In this document: positions 47,221-54,717 of the stretch, in pieces
Layout: each line of letters opens with the position of its first letter
How positions within the stretch are numbered: position 1 is the first letter of the stretch
From: Rhodothalassiaceae bacterium
GTDB taxonomy: Bacteria > Pseudomonadota > Alphaproteobacteria > Sphingomonadales > Rhodothalassiaceae
DNA: 64,000 nucleotides
NCBI GenBank assembly: GCA_026004935.1
Contig: BPKC01000001.1
Span: 2,243,381-2,307,380 of the forward strand
Direction of reading: 5' to 3'
The notes under the pieces: generated by a model
What the model was told of the DNA's origin: nothing
Database searches by the model: none
Seen by the model: the letters and a program-made list of their open reading frames with translations, nothing else
Translations under genes and position numbers: made by a program

Positions 47221-47415
47221 GACGATGGCTCCCCGTCTGGCCCGTGAGGATTCGCCCTTGCCGGGCTCGGGGCCGGCATAGACCGCGCGCAAGGCGATCG
47301 CAAGCCCCGCCCCGCCCGCCGTTGCGGCGGCGCCGGCTGCGGGCTAGAAGGCGGGAGGAAAGGCCGGGCGCAGGAAGCGCCCGCCGCCGGTTTCGACGCC
47401 TTCTGGGAGAACCCT

Positions 47416-48417
47416 ATGCTGCCCTATCCCGGACGCTTTCCGACCACCCGGCTGCGCCGGCTCCGTCGCAGCGGCTGGTCGCGGTCGCTGGTCGCCGAGT
47501 CGCGGCTGGCGGTGAGCGACCTCATCTGGCCGATCTTCGTGACCCCGGCGGCGGACGACGAGGACATCCCCAGCATGCCGGGCGTCAGGCGCCATGCGCT
47601 CTCCTCGCTTCCCGCCGTGGCGGAGGAGGCGGCCCGGCTCGGCATTCCGCTGATCGCGGTGTTTCCCTATACGGCGAAGGAGGACCGCACGCCGCGCGGC
47701 GAAGAGGCGCTGAACCCCGACAACCTCGTCTGCCGCGCGATCCGCACGCTCAAGCGCGCCGCTCCCGAGGTCGGCGTCATGGCCGATGTCGCGCTCGATC
47801 CCTACACCAGCCATGGCCAGGACGGGATTCTGGACGAGCGGGGCGAGATCGCAAACGACGAGACGGTCGCCGTGCTCGTGGAACAGGCGCTGGTCGAGGC
47901 CCGTGCCGGCGCCGATATCGTCGCGCCCTCGGACATGATGGACGGGCGCATCGGCGCGATCCGGCGCGCGCTGGATGAGGCCGGGTTCGCGCATGTCCAG
48001 ATCATGTCCTACGCCGCCAAATACGCCTCCTGCTTCTACGGGCCGTTCCGGGATGCGGTGGGCTCGCGCGGGGTGCTCAAGGGCGACAAGAAGACCTACC
48101 AGATGGATCCGGCGAACGCGCGCGAGGCCCTGCGGGAGGTGGAGCTGGATCTGGCCGAAGGCGCGGATTCGCTGATCGTCAAGCCGGGGTTGCCCTATCT
48201 TGACGTGCTCTGGCGGGTCAAAGAGGCCTTCGGCGTGCCGACCTTCGCCTATCAGGTCTCGGGCGAATACGCGATGATCGCCGAAGCCGCCGCCCGGGGC
48301 GCCTTCGATCTCGATGCCGCGGTGCTCGAGTCGCTTCTCTGCTTCAAGCGCGCCGGCGCGGACGGCGTGCTCACCTACTTCGCCCCCCGCGCCGCGCGCC
48401 TGCTTGGGAGAAGTTGA
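47416..48417 (+). CDS. hemB: Delta-aminolevulinic acid dehydratase (porphobilinogen synthase)
   Basis: HemB condenses two 5-aminolevulinates to porphobilinogen for haem synthesis. The 333-residue protein has RLRRLRRSGWSRSLVAE, VALDPYTSHGQDGIL with no cysteine cluster (the magnesium-type enzyme found in alphaproteobacteria), IVAPSDMMDGRIGAI, MSYAAKYASCFYGPFRDA with the first active Lys, and ADSLIVKPGLPYLDVL with the Schiff-base Lys. GGGAG lies six bases before the ATG. It converges with the small-peptide cluster and a hairpin separates them. Confidence 0.97.
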   Translation: MLPYPGRFPTTRLRRLRRSGWSRSLVAESRLAVSDLIWPIFVTPAADDEDIPSMPGVRRHALSSLPAVAEEAARLGIPLIAVFPYTAKEDRTPRGEEALNPDNLVCRAIRTLKRAAPEVGVMADVALDPYTSHGQDGILDERGEIANDETVAVLVEQALVEARAGADIVAPSDMMDGRIGAIRRALDEAGFAHVQIMSYAAKYASCFYGPFRDAVGSRGVLKGDKKTYQMDPANAREALREVELDLAEGADSLIVKPGLPYLDVLWRVKEAFGVPTFAYQVSGEYAMIAEAAARGAFDLDAAVLESLLCFKRAGADGVLTYFAPRAARLLGRS

Positions 48418-48465
48418 GCGCCCCGCCGCCCGGTTTCCCTGGAACGGGACCGCGCAGCGGGGCGC
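48418..48465. terminator. Nested hairpin between hemB and the peptide cluster
   Basis: Outer arms GCGCCCCGC (48418-48426) and GCGGGGCGC (48457-48465) pair perfectly, and an inner GGTTTCC/GGAAC repeat can extend the stem. It begins at the hemB stop codon and lies 26 bases beyond the last peptide gene on the other strand, the right place for a bidirectional terminator. No clear T-tract follows, so the call is tentative. Confidence 0.5.
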
Positions 48466-48490
48466 GAATGGTGAAGCCGTGTCGGCTTCG

Positions 48491-48673
48491 TCAGCCGTCA
48501 CCCTCGGGCTCGACATCCAGAGGATAGACGTAGGTGATCCCCGTCGGGCAGCCGATGGGCGCCCCCGCACCTGCGATCACCACCTGCTCACGCTCATCAA
48601 GCGGACGCGCGACGAGCCGTCCCAGAACCCGGTCGCGCACGCTCACTTTGATCGTTTTCTGTTGCCGCGACAT
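48491..48673 (-). CDS. RiPP precursor-like peptide D
   Basis: A 60-residue peptide. Its leader RDRVLGRLVARPLDEREQVV ends in IAGAGAP and matches the leaders of the other three small peptides here (R-x-L-G-R-x-x-A-R-x-L-x-x-x-E). The presumed core after the AGAG is short and lacks the CxxC motif: IGCPTGITYVYPLDVEPEGD. It offers Thr and several acidic side chains, the partners needed for omega-ester links made by ATP-grasp ligases. AAGGGGG lies upstream of the ATG. Last gene of the cluster. Confidence 0.75.
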   Translation of the reverse strand: MSRQQKTIKVSVRDRVLGRLVARPLDEREQVVIAGAGAPIGCPTGITYVYPLDVEPEGDG

Positions 48674-48740
48674 CCTTGAACCCCCTTTTCGGTCGGAAGC
48701 ACGCCTCTCGATGCGGCATGCGGTTCAGAAAAGTAATCCT

Positions 48741-48929
48741 TCAACTGCCGCTTTCACCGTCAAGCGCGATATCGACCTTGCCGCCCACGCAGGTGATGCA
48801 GCTCTCGCAATTGAGCAGCCCTTTTTCATAGGGCTGGCCTGCGCCGGAAACCATTGCAACTTCACGCCCATTGAGCGGCCGAGCAAGCTGCCTGCCCAAG
48901 ACGCGAGCGCGATTTTCCGACTGCTGCAT
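48741..48929 (-). CDS. RiPP precursor-like peptide C, CxxCxxC core
   Basis: A 62-residue peptide with leader ARVLGRQLARPLNGREVAMV ending SGAGQPYEKG and core LLNCESCITCVGGKVDIALD. It is a close relative of peptide B: both share SGAG-x-PY-[ED]-K, then C-E-[ST]-C-I-T-C and GGK-[VF]-D. GAGAGGAGA lies seven bases before ATG 48929; an earlier in-frame ATG exists at 48950. Two such paralogues in a row suggest an expanded substrate set. Function is inferred from the neighbouring ATP-grasp genes. Confidence 0.8.
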   Translation of the reverse strand: MQQSENRARVLGRQLARPLNGREVAMVSGAGQPYEKGLLNCESCITCVGGKVDIALDGESGS

Positions 48930-48976
48930 GCTGATTCTCCTCTCAGCCATCATCCGCCTGTCCACACCAAAACCCC

Positions 48977-48997
48977 GCGGGAACCGCTTCTTCCCGC
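48977..48997 (-). terminator. Hairpin between peptide genes B and C
   Basis: Perfect 7-bp arms, GCGGGAA (48977-48983) and TTCCCGC (48991-48997), with a 7-base loop. On the minus strand it is followed by GGGGTTTTGG. It lies 28 bases past the stop of peptide B and could reduce read-through or protect an upstream mRNA end. Weak as a terminator. Confidence 0.4.
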
Positions 48998-49025
48998 AAT
49001 GGCGGACCCTGGGGCCGGAAAAGAA

Positions 49026-49202
49026 CTATATCTCGTTTTGCAGATCGAACTTTCCTCCGTAGCAGGTGATGCAGGTTTCACAGCCGATCAGCTCCTTGTC
49101 ATAGGGACCACCAGCACCTGAAACGAGCATCATCTCTCTTTTCGTCAACTCCCGCGCCACGCGGCGACCAAGCACCCGCATCGTCGCATCAGGTTTCTTC
49201 AT
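49026..49202 (-). CDS. RiPP precursor-like peptide B, CxxCxxC core
   Basis: A 58-residue peptide with leader MRVLGRRVARELTKREMMLV ending SGAGGPYDKE and core LIGCETCITCYGGKFDLQNE. The leader matches peptides A, C and D, and the core matches C. The binding site is excellent: GGAGGAGAGGAGCA directly upstream of ATG 49202, suggesting high expression, as is usual for RiPP precursors. The core combines three spaced cysteines with Thr and Asp/Glu, so either ester or amide crosslinks, metal binding or thioether chemistry could be imagined. Only the first is supported by the neighbouring ligases. Confidence 0.82.
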   Translation of the reverse strand: MKKPDATMRVLGRRVARELTKREMMLVSGAGGPYDKELIGCETCITCYGGKFDLQNEI

Positions 49203-49240
49203 TGCTCCTCTCCTCCTTCCTTTCCGGGTCAATCGTAGGG

Positions 49241-49324
49241 TCAACCCTCACAGGCGAAGCAGGCGGCGCAGAAACCGCAAGTCCTGCTCCCGTCGGAAAT
49301 TTCGGCCGTGCTGGCAGCCCCCAT
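49241..49324 (-). CDS. 27-residue cysteine-rich micropeptide (CxxCxxCxxC)
   Basis: A very short gene between the second ATP-grasp gene and peptide B. It has a strong binding site (GGGGAGG, five bases before the ATG) and a promoter-like sequence just upstream. The product starts MGAASTAEISDGSRT and ends CGFCAACFACEG, so four cysteines are spaced CxxCxxCxxC. It has no leader like its neighbours, but the cysteine spacing echoes the CxxCxxC cores of peptides B and C. It could be a leaderless substrate, a metal-binding helper or a regulatory peptide. No family is recognised. Confidence 0.6.
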   Translation of the reverse strand: MGAASTAEISDGSRTCGFCAACFACEG

Positions 49325-49350
49325 TGACACCTCCCCATCCGGGAATGGAC

Positions 49351-49379
49351 ATTCTGCCTTATTAGTATGCAGGAGTCAA
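49351..49379 (-). promoter_or_regulatory. Sigma70-like promoter in front of the micropeptide and peptides B-D
   Basis: On the minus strand TTGACT (49379-49374) and CAGAAT (49356-49351) are separated by exactly 17 bases. Transcription would start near 49344, about 20 bases before the micropeptide ATG. The patch is AT-rich relative to its surroundings. It would give the downstream peptide genes expression independent of the ligase genes. Confidence 0.5.
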
Positions 49380-49423
49380 TACTGACACACGCCGCCTTTT
49401 GAACATTTTCTTTCTGCGGACAC

Positions 49424-50557
49424 TCAGACTTCGACAACGGCTTTGCGCCCAGCTGCAATGTCGGCAAGAGGGATGAGAGACCCTTCCGGTCGGTAGACGA
49501 ACTCGGGATCGCGACTCAGCAGGAAGCGGCAGAAGGCATCCAGCAATGGGACCTCTGGCAGGCGGAACTCGATCCACAGCCATTGGCCCATCTCGTTGAC
49601 TTCCAGAAAAACGGTGTCACCCTCGGGGGTCACAATCAGGTCGAAGCAACCGAAGACGATCCCCAGCATCCTCATGACGCGTCGACAGGCTTCGACGACC
49701 GCCGGCGGCAGCGTGACGCGCGCAAGCGGCAACTCCTCGGGAAAGATGTTGCGCCAATCTACGGATCCATCGGGATGGCGCTGCGAATCGATGCGGATCG
49801 CAAAAGCCTGCGCGCCCATGATGGTCAGGCGTACCTCGTATGCCTTCGGGACACGGCGCTGGAGGATGTTGGGTGTCGCGCGCAACAGCTCGTCATCGGG
49901 CAGATCCTCCTCCGAGACCGGACTTGCGAGCGTCGCCAGCATACCTCCGTCCTCTTCCCAGCTGTTGACGGCGAACGGCTTGTACACGACGCCCGCGTCG
50001 CGATTCCGACGCAGGAACGCGCGGATCTGGGCGGGATCATTGGTAACGATGGTCTCGGGGATCGTGAGCCCGGCCGCCCGCGCCACCTGCAGCTGAAGGA
50101 TCTTGCTGTCGGCGCGTCGGGCAGCGGCAAAGGGATTGACCCAGAAGGCGCCTGGTGCCGCCGCATGCCACAGAGCATTGTGGAAAAACCGCAGCTCGCG
50201 CGCGACAAATGCACGGTCCCGTTGATCGACCACCGCAGGCGGCTGCGGCATCCGGATTCGGCGTGCCCAGACGACATCGGCGTCGCCCAGCTCCGCTGCG
50301 CCCGCTTCATGCGCATATTCTTTGAGCGCGCGCGCCTCATCATCATCGCGCTGCGCTTCTTCGGCCGTCTCTTCGCCTGGCTCCAGCCGCATGTGCCAGG
50401 AAGAATCCCCATCCGGCCCCAATGTGATCGTCTGGCGGAGATGGGCGGGGTAGGCAGAAGTATAGAGCAGGACGACCTCGTGACCGAGCCTTTCGAGGCC
50501 CCGTCGCACCGCCCGCGCGTGCACGTCTTCCGCGATGGTGGCGATGACAACCTTCAT
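49424..50557 (-). CDS. ATP-grasp peptide ligase, graspetide-synthetase-like (second)
   Basis: A 377-residue ATP-grasp protein like the MvdC/MvdD-type enzymes that join Ser/Thr or Lys side chains to Asp/Glu in precursor peptides. It has an N-terminal Rossmann-like half (MKVVIATIAEDVHARAV), DADVVWARRIR (98-102 region), FWVNPFAAARRADSK (138-152), ETIVTNDPAQIRAFL (168-182), VVYKPFAVNSWEED (ATP-binding Lys 193) and VFLEVNEMGQWLW (316-328, metal ligands Glu319 and Asn321). ATG 50557 overlaps the preceding ligase stop as ATGA. No transporter or protease gene is beside it. Confidence 0.85.
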   Translation of the reverse strand: MKVVIATIAEDVHARAVRRGLERLGHEVVLLYTSAYPAHLRQTITLGPDGDSSWHMRLEPGEETAEEAQRDDDEARALKEYAHEAGAAELGDADVVWARRIRMPQPPAVVDQRDRAFVARELRFFHNALWHAAAPGAFWVNPFAAARRADSKILQLQVARAAGLTIPETIVTNDPAQIRAFLRRNRDAGVVYKPFAVNSWEEDGGMLATLASPVSEEDLPDDELLRATPNILQRRVPKAYEVRLTIMGAQAFAIRIDSQRHPDGSVDWRNIFPEELPLARVTLPPAVVEACRRVMRMLGIVFGCFDLIVTPEGDTVFLEVNEMGQWLWIEFRLPEVPLLDAFCRFLLSRDPEFVYRPEGSLIPLADIAAGRKAVVEV

Positions 50558-51672
50558 GCCGGCGCTTCCTCCCTCTTCGGTTTCAGGAATCTTTCGAGCC
50601 TGAGACTGCGTCGAAACGCCTGCGTGGCCCCTGAGAATCCGGCATCCGCCTCCCACAACAGACCGCAGAAATGGGCGAGCATCGGCAGCTCCGGACAGGC
50701 CTCCTCCAGCCAGAGGAACTGGCCGGCCTCGTTGACTTCGAGAAAGACCCACTCGCCCTCGGCAGTGCGGACAAGATCAAGGCAGCCGAACCGCAGATCG
50801 AGACTGTCCATGAGGCGCCGCACCGCATCTTCCACCGGGGCAGGCAGATTCACGGGGGCCACGGTAAGCCATGAGGGGTGAACCCTCTTCCAATCGATCG
50901 CACCGGCTGGAAGCTCGGCCGAAACCTCGGCCGCGACCACGCAGTGGCCGAAGACCACCACCCGGACATCCGCGACCTTCTCGATGACCTCCTGATAGAT
51001 GCCCGGCGCTGCTTCCAGCATCGCGCTGTCGCCAAGAAAATCCGTCGTTACGACTTCGGCGTGGACTGCCAGTCGCGCATCCTGTTCCTCCCAATTGAAG
51101 GGGCCGAAGGGCTTGTAGACCGCGCGACCTCCAAGGGTGGACACGAATGCCCGGATGCGCTCGGGCTCATTGCTCATCAGCGTGCGGGGGATCTTCCAGC
51201 CCATGTCGGCCGCGGCACGCAATTGCCGGGCCTTGCGCTCGGCCTCGCGGGCGACCCTCGGCCCGTTGACCCAGAAAGCCCGCGGCCACGCGACCGACAG
51301 CGCGCTCTGCCAGAACCGCTCCGCCTCTCGTTCGGCAAACCGCCTGTCATCGGGATCTGCGAGCGCGCTGCGCGCCAGGCCGGTACGCCGCAGCCAGACG
51401 CGCAGTCCTTCCCCGCTTGCCGCGAAATCAACGCATGACGGATCTATGACACGCTCTGATGGTGCCGGTTTCTCTGCGATACCCCTGAGAGGATCAATAA
51501 GCAGCGAATGTGGTTCACCGCTCAGCAACCGAGTCGTGTCTACCGCAGCCACCGCCCCGCCGAGGGCCTGCCATGCGGATGACACGACATGCGCATGCGT
51601 GTCGCCGTCGGAGGTAAAAACGACGAGAGTGGGGCCGCCGTCATCTCGAGCGCCGCCACGACACCCAGCCAT
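50554..51672 (-). CDS. ATP-grasp peptide ligase, graspetide-synthetase-like (first)
   Basis: A 372-residue paralogue of the second ligase. It keeps the key pieces: LRVWLRRTG, FWVNGPRVAREAERKARQL, IPRTLMSNEPERIRAFV, AVYKPFGPFNWEE (ATP-binding Lys) and WVFLEVNEAGQFLWLE (metal-binding Glu/Asn). The N-terminal half TLVVFTSDGDTHAHVV is shorter and differs from the second ligase. ATG 51672 has a run of G just upstream. Two non-identical ligases in tandem suggest sequential or differently placed ring closures on the same precursor, as in microviridin-type systems; the ester/amide split is not decidable here. Confidence 0.85.
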   Translation of the reverse strand: MAGCRGGARDDGGPTLVVFTSDGDTHAHVVSSAWQALGGAVAAVDTTRLLSGEPHSLLIDPLRGIAEKPAPSERVIDPSCVDFAASGEGLRVWLRRTGLARSALADPDDRRFAEREAERFWQSALSVAWPRAFWVNGPRVAREAERKARQLRAAADMGWKIPRTLMSNEPERIRAFVSTLGGRAVYKPFGPFNWEEQDARLAVHAEVVTTDFLGDSAMLEAAPGIYQEVIEKVADVRVVVFGHCVVAAEVSAELPAGAIDWKRVHPSWLTVAPVNLPAPVEDAVRRLMDSLDLRFGCLDLVRTAEGEWVFLEVNEAGQFLWLEEACPELPMLAHFCGLLWEADAGFSGATQAFRRSLRLERFLKPKREEAPA

Positions 51673-51696
51673 GAGCCCCCCGGATTGCAGACAGAT

Positions 51697-51725
51697 GGGG
51701 AAAGGGGGCCGATCCCCCTTTCCCC
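51697..51725 (-). terminator. Perfect 12-bp hairpin between precursor A and the first ligase gene
   Basis: GGGGAAAGGGGG (51697-51708) and CCCCCTTTCCCC (51714-51725) are perfect inverted repeats with a 5-base loop. It starts eight bases after the stop of precursor A and ends 25 bases before the ligase ATG. There is no U-tract. Such a stable stem is well placed to stabilise the precursor mRNA 3' end or attenuate ligase expression, giving more peptide than enzyme. Confidence 0.6.
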
Positions 51726-51732
51726 GCTCCGG

Positions 51733-51927
51733 TCAATAGCGCGAGCCGGAGGAGTCGCATTTGACGACGAGATTGCCGTTCTCGTCATAGTAGGCCGTCG
51801 TCGCGAAGGTTTGCCCTGAACAGAACTGATCGAAATACGACTCGCCGCCTGAAACGCGAGCGACCTCCTCCTCCGCAAGCGGCCGTGCCAGCCTGCGAGC
51901 CAGCGTCTGCGTGCGTGCGTCAATCAT
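51733..51927 (-). CDS. RiPP precursor-like peptide A
   Basis: A 64-residue peptide, first gene of the cluster. Its leader RTQTLARRLARPLAEEEVAR ends VSGGESYFDQ, matching the leader pattern of B-D. The core differs: FCSGQTFATTAYYDENGNLV then KCDSSGSRY, rich in Thr and Ser with Asp and Glu, which suits omega-ester formation by the ligases encoded just downstream. AAGGGGAAA lies seven bases before ATG 51927; the frame is open 27 codons further without a similar signal. Confidence 0.8.
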   Translation of the reverse strand: MIDARTQTLARRLARPLAEEEVARVSGGESYFDQFCSGQTFATTAYYDENGNLVVKCDSSGSRY

Positions 51928-52033
51928 GAGATTTCCCCTTCTTCGTTGGACAGTTCGTCCGAGGCGCCCCCGGACAACAATACCTTGCTCCAGCCGGATG
52001 CTCGCCACAAATCACAATTGCGTGAGGATAACA

Positions 52034-52061
52034 GATTTATCGCACTCCTCTCGGAAATCAA
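52034..52061 (-). promoter_or_regulatory. Candidate sigma70-like promoter of the ligase operon
   Basis: On the minus strand TTGATT (52061-52056) and TAAATC (52039-52034) are separated by 16 bases, about 105 bases upstream of peptide A. The area is the only AT-rich patch between peptide A and the divergent amidase gene. The match is moderate. Confidence 0.4.
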
Positions 52062-52223
52062 ATGAAAACACCCGCGATGCGGGCATTGCCGACGAGCGGT
52101 GCCGTCCGGTAAACTCAAGCAGGAATTGCGCTCTGGCCACCGGGCCCCTCAGAGTATTCGTTGCGTTCCGGCATCGCGCTCGACACCATGAATGGAGGGC
52201 CAGGCGCGGGAAGGAGACCGGCG

Positions 52224-54092
52224 ATGAGCGGCAGAATCGAGAAACGTGCCGACACTGGTGCCGTCGCAAGGCGGCACCGAAAAGCACGCGACGATGGAGG
52301 CCTGTCCCGCCGGGCGCTGCTGCGGGCGGGGGCCGCTGCGGGAATTGCGGCACCGCTGGTGCCGGGGCTGCTGGCCAGGGCGCAGGAGGCGGCGGAGGCA
52401 CCGAAACCAGGGGCGGCCGAGATCATGGCCTGCTCCCGGGTCATCGATCTTCCGCTCACCGAGCATGAGACCGAGCAGCTTGCGCGGACCATCGAGGAGA
52501 ACCTCGGCGCGATCCGCGCCCTGCGGGCGCTTAACTTGGAGAACGACGTCGCACCCGCCACCATCTTCCGGCCGCTGCCGAACGGTGAGGCTCCGCCGGC
52601 CGTGAAACCGGGCGTGCGCGGCATCAGGGCCGACACGCGCCGCAAGCCGGGCGGCGAGGAGGATGTCGCCTTCGCCCCGCTCGCCGATCTCGGCCACTGG
52701 ATCCGCACGAAACAGATCTCCTCGCGCGAGCTCACCCGGCTCTATCTCGACCGCATCGCCCGCTACGATCCGCTGCTGCTCGCCTTCATCACCGTGACCG
52801 AGGATCTGGCGATCCAGGAGGCGGCCGCACGCGACGAGGAGACGGCGAAGGGCCGCATCCGCGGGCCGCTGCACGGCATCCCCTACGGGCTCAAGGATCT
52901 CGTGGATACGGCCGGGATCCGCACGACCTGGGGCGCCATGCCCTACAAGGACCGCGTACCGGCACAGGACGCAGCAATCGTGGAGAAGCTGCGCGCGGCG
53001 GGCGCCGTGCTCCTAGGCAAGACGACGGACGGCGCCATCGCCTACGGCGACATCTGGTTCGGCGGCCGGACCCGCAATCCCTGGAACCCGCTCGAAGGCT
53101 CGAGCGGGTCATCGGCCGGCTCCGCGAGCGCCACCGCCGCCGGGCTCGTCGCCTTTTCCATCGGCACGGAGACCCTGGGCTCCATCGTCTCGCCGTCCAA
53201 TCGCTGCGGCACCGTGGGCCTCAGGCCCACCTTCGGGCGGGTGTCGCGCCACGGCGCGATGGCGCTGTGCTGGTCGCTCGACAAGATCGGTCCGATCTGC
53301 CGCCATGTCGCGGACACGGCGCTGGTGCTCGCGGCCATCAACGGCTTCGATCCGCGCGACGCCGCCTCCGTCGCGGCCGACTTCGGCTGGAACGCGGGCG
53401 AGAAGCGGAGCCTGCGCATCGCCCATGACGAGGCCTGGTTCAAGGATGCGGCGGACGCGGACAAGGCCGCACTCGCCGCCCTGAAGGCCATGCCGGGCGT
53501 CACTCTGGAAACCGTCTCGCTGCCGGACTGGCCCTATGCGGGGCTCTTTTCCGTCGTCGAGATCGAGGCGGCGGCGGCCTTCCAGGAGCTGACGCTTTCC
53601 GGCCGCGACGATCTCATGGTCTGGCAGGACGACAACGCATGGCCCAACACCTGGCGCAAGGCTCATTTCTTCCCGGCCGTGGACTTCGTGAACGCCCAGC
53701 GCTTCCGCCGGCGAGTGATGGAGATGATGTGGGAGAAGCTGGACCGCGCCGGCATCGACGCGCTGATCAGCCCGAACTACGCCGGCAATCTGCTCGTGAT
53801 CACGAATTTCACCGGCCATCCCTGCCTCACCATCCCGGCCGGATTCATCGAAACGCCCACGCGCACCGGCTTCGGCAACCAGGCGGACGAACAGGCGCCG
53901 CGCTTCCGCGTGCCGCGCAACGTCACGCTTTGGGGACCGCTGTTCCGGGAGGATCGGCTGCTCGCGATCGGCGCCCGTCTCGAGCAGGCGCTCGGACTCG
54001 CGCCGCAGCTGCGCCCGCCGCTCGAGCGCTGGATGGCGGAATACGATGGCAGGGCTCCCGAGATGTCCAAACCGGAGCCGCAGCCCGCGTGA
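52224..54092 (+). CDS. Tat-exported amidase (amidase signature family)
   Basis: A 622-residue amidase-signature hydrolase acting on amide bonds, probably periplasmic. The N-terminus has a twin-arginine signal, LSRRALLRAGAAAGIAAPLV, ending near LLARAQEA. The catalytic core shows GIPYGLKDLVDTAG (catalytic Lys), the serine-rich EGSSGSSAGSASATAAG (cis-Ser and nucleophile) and FSIGTETLGSIVSPSNRCG. ATG 52224 has GGGAAGGAG about seven bases upstream; the frame is open to 52161. It is divergent from the peptide cluster; a role in trimming its products is conceivable but unproven. Confidence 0.9.
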   Translation: MSGRIEKRADTGAVARRHRKARDDGGLSRRALLRAGAAAGIAAPLVPGLLARAQEAAEAPKPGAAEIMACSRVIDLPLTEHETEQLARTIEENLGAIRALRALNLENDVAPATIFRPLPNGEAPPAVKPGVRGIRADTRRKPGGEEDVAFAPLADLGHWIRTKQISSRELTRLYLDRIARYDPLLLAFITVTEDLAIQEAAARDEETAKGRIRGPLHGIPYGLKDLVDTAGIRTTWGAMPYKDRVPAQDAAIVEKLRAAGAVLLGKTTDGAIAYGDIWFGGRTRNPWNPLEGSSGSSAGSASATAAGLVAFSIGTETLGSIVSPSNRCGTVGLRPTFGRVSRHGAMALCWSLDKIGPICRHVADTALVLAAINGFDPRDAASVAADFGWNAGEKRSLRIAHDEAWFKDAADADKAALAALKAMPGVTLETVSLPDWPYAGLFSVVEIEAAAAFQELTLSGRDDLMVWQDDNAWPNTWRKAHFFPAVDFVNAQRFRRRVMEMMWEKLDRAGIDALISPNYAGNLLVITNFTGHPCLTIPAGFIETPTRTGFGNQADEQAPRFRVPRNVTLWGPLFREDRLLAIGARLEQALGLAPQLRPPLERWMAEYDGRAPEMSKPEPQPA

Positions 54093-54095
54093 GGG

Positions 54096-54581
54096 TCAAG
54101 GGGTCGGATCGCCCGCGCTGCGCGCGATCGCCTCGCCGCCGGCGAGAAGAAGGCGGTCGGATTCGGCGATCCGATGCCACATTTGGGTGCGACAGAAGAA
54201 GAGAAGGCAGCCCTTCACCTCGAGCGTCGCCGCATCGACCAGCTTCAGCCGCCCGCGGTAGACCGAGCCGGTGCGCGGGTCGACGATGCGGCCCTTCACC
54301 TTCGGTTCGCCGTCCACCCCGAAATCGACGAGCACCAGCCGGCCGTTGAGCTCCGCCTTCTTCGCGCGCGCCACGCGCCCGCACAGCCGGTCGGCGACAC
54401 CGAGAGGCGCACCGTCCTCGGCACAGGGATAGAGCTCGACGATCGAGCCCTTCTCGTCGGTCTGCCACAGGCCCGTGAAGGCCTGAGGATCCGCGCCGTC
54501 CTCCTCGGCCGGCGCGCGGGCCGGCATGAATGCGCCGAGAACCGCCAGAACGATCCAGACGATCTTGCGTGACGTTCCCAC
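54096..54581 (-). CDS. DUF2147 domain protein, secreted
   Basis: A 161-residue protein with a signal peptide (IVWIVLAVLGAFMPARAPAE). The DUF2147 pattern is clear: FTGLWQTDEKGSIVELYPC, ADRLCGRVARAKK, GRIVDPRTGSVYRGRLKL and LEVKGCLLFFCRTQMWHR, including the conserved Cys residues. The family forms small beta-barrels (lipocalin-like) in the periplasm of alphaproteobacteria, with no established function. It converges with the amidase gene only three bases apart. Confidence 0.88.
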   Translation of the reverse strand: MGTSRKIVWIVLAVLGAFMPARAPAEEDGADPQAFTGLWQTDEKGSIVELYPCAEDGAPLGVADRLCGRVARAKKAELNGRLVLVDFGVDGEPKVKGRIVDPRTGSVYRGRLKLVDAATLEVKGCLLFFCRTQMWHRIAESDRLLLAGGEAIARSAGDPTP

Positions 54582-54717
54582 GCGCCGGTCCTTCCCATGC
54601 CACCCTGGACGACGTCATTCGCCGCCGCGCCCCGCGCCGGAGCCCGCCTGCTAGGCGGGAAATGCGACGAAACTGGGGCACCTCTCGGGCGTCCCCAAGA
54701 CAGGCGGCGTGTCTCTT

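Noticed and set aside
49189-49467. 92-codon minus-strand frame overlapping the micropeptide
   Set aside because: It overlaps the promoter and the strongly signalled micropeptide and peptide B starts in another frame, has no binding site and no leader pattern.
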